DNA from: Actinomycetes bacterium
Lineage (GTDB): Bacteria > Actinomycetota > Acidimicrobiia > Acidimicrobiales > Bog-793
DNA length: 5,447 nt
NCBI GenBank assembly: GCA_021785095.1
Contig: JAJYGM010000128.1
Coordinates: 1-5,447, forward strand
Direction: 5' to 3'
Shown: positions 5,042-5,447 of the stretch, piece after piece
How positions within the stretch are numbered: position 1 is the stretch's first letter
Layout: each line of letters begins with the position of its first letter
Translations under genes and position numbers: made by a program
The notes under the pieces: model-generated
Databases searched by the model: none
Seen by the model: only the letters and a program-made list of their open reading frames with translations
What the model was told of the DNA's origin: nothing

Positions 5042-5447
5042 TCACAGCTGCGCCGCCCGCAGGTCTAGCGCACCGCTCGCTTTCTGGCCGACGAAGTTGA
5101 GGGCCATGATCGTGAGGAAGAAGACGATCATCGGCGCGAAGGCGAGCTGCGGAGCGCTTGTGAACTGCTGCTGGCCGTTGGCGACCATCGTGCCCCACGA
5201 GATGTCGCTCGCCGGAGCAAGCCCGAGGTAGGCGAGTGCGCCCTCGGCGATGATGGCGATCGAAGCGCCGATCGCAGCGTAGGAGGCGATGGGGAGGGCC
5301 ACCATCGGCATGACGTCCCGGAACAGGACGCGCCGTGGCCTGGCGCCGAGGGACAGCCCGGAGAGCACCCAGTCCCGCTGCGACACTGCGAGCGTCGCTG
5401 CCCGCGAGATCCTCGCGTAGGCGGGGATGGACAGGATGTCGATCGCG
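5042..5447 (-). CDS. ABC transporter permease, DppC-like, C-terminal part (runs off right edge)
   Basis: This is the inner-membrane channel subunit of a peptide-type ABC importer (binding-protein-dependent transport family, dipeptide/oligopeptide/nickel group). The last 134 residues are present and the frame is open to the window edge; full members have about 280-320 residues. The coupling loop that contacts the ATPase is visible as the series LSLGARPRRVLFRDVMP, matching the EAA-loop core LGA-x-n-LP. Next come membrane segments around PIASYAAIGASIAIIAEGAL and FAPMIVFFLTIMALNFVG. Between them, AYLGLAPASDISWGTMVANG matches the family pattern LSFLGLGxxPPxPSWGxMLxxG. Two departures are seen: the acidic residue of the EAA motif is replaced by Ser/Gly, and the usual GDxLRDxLDPR ending reads GQKASGALDLR. 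An internal GTG at 5386-5384 is not the real start, since conserved family sequence lies upstream of it. The amidase follows after 42 bp in the same direction. The substrate is probably a short peptide or amide, by family and context only. Confidence 0.9.
   Translation of the reverse strand, partial: AIDILSIPAYARISRAATLAVSQRDWVLSGLSLGARPRRVLFRDVMPMVALPIASYAAIGASIAIIAEGALAYLGLAPASDISWGTMVANGQQQFTSAPQLAFAPMIVFFLTIMALNFVGQKASGALDLRAAQL

Noticed and set aside
4190..5068. Plus-strand open frame of 292 codons opposite the amidase
   Set aside because: It is a shadow of the amidase, which has a full catalytic triad and a strong ribosome binding site.
1..5447. CRISPR arrays, tRNA genes, IS ends, phage or toxin-antitoxin modules
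   Set aside because: None was seen. The only direct repeats are codon-level Thr and His-Gly tracts in the lipoprotein, and the space between genes is too small to hide such elements.

Overview
The window is high-GC DNA (roughly 70% by eye) with GTG starts, strong C/G preference at third codon positions, and a Hanks-type Ser/Thr kinase. This suggests an actinobacterium. Acidimicrobiia or a relative is possible, but nothing here fixes the genus. No tRNA, rRNA, IS element, integrase or CRISPR array was seen.

There are six protein genes. At the left, on the minus strand, is the N-terminal half of a DHA2 (EmrB/QacA-type) major facilitator exporter that runs off the edge (1-799). Divergent from it, across a gap of about 56 bp holding a perfect 10-bp palindrome, is a plus-strand cluster. 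It contains a GT-B family 4-type glycosyltransferase (856-1896), a transmembrane PknB-type Ser/Thr kinase without PASTA domains (1927-3099), and a small predicted lipoprotein (3102-3560). The lipoprotein start almost touches the kinase stop, and the protein has a helical body, Thr-rich linkers and a terminal (His-Gly)5 tail.

Convergent to this cluster, and separated from it by only 8 bp, is a minus-strand pair. It holds the C-terminal part of a DppC-type ABC permease (5447 to 5042, entering from the right edge) followed after 42 bp by an amidase-signature hydrolase with an intact Lys-Ser-Ser triad (4999 to 3569). The pair reads as an operon for import and hydrolysis of a peptide-like or amide substrate. 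A perfect GC-rich hairpin sits just upstream of the amidase ribosome binding site.

The part most worth a second look is the kinase-lipoprotein pair. Their tight packing, and histidine- and threonine-rich extracytoplasmic tails on both, suggest a two-subunit envelope sensor. This is inference. The glycosyltransferase upstream could be a partner or target, but no sequence evidence proves it. The other genes look like ordinary members of known families.
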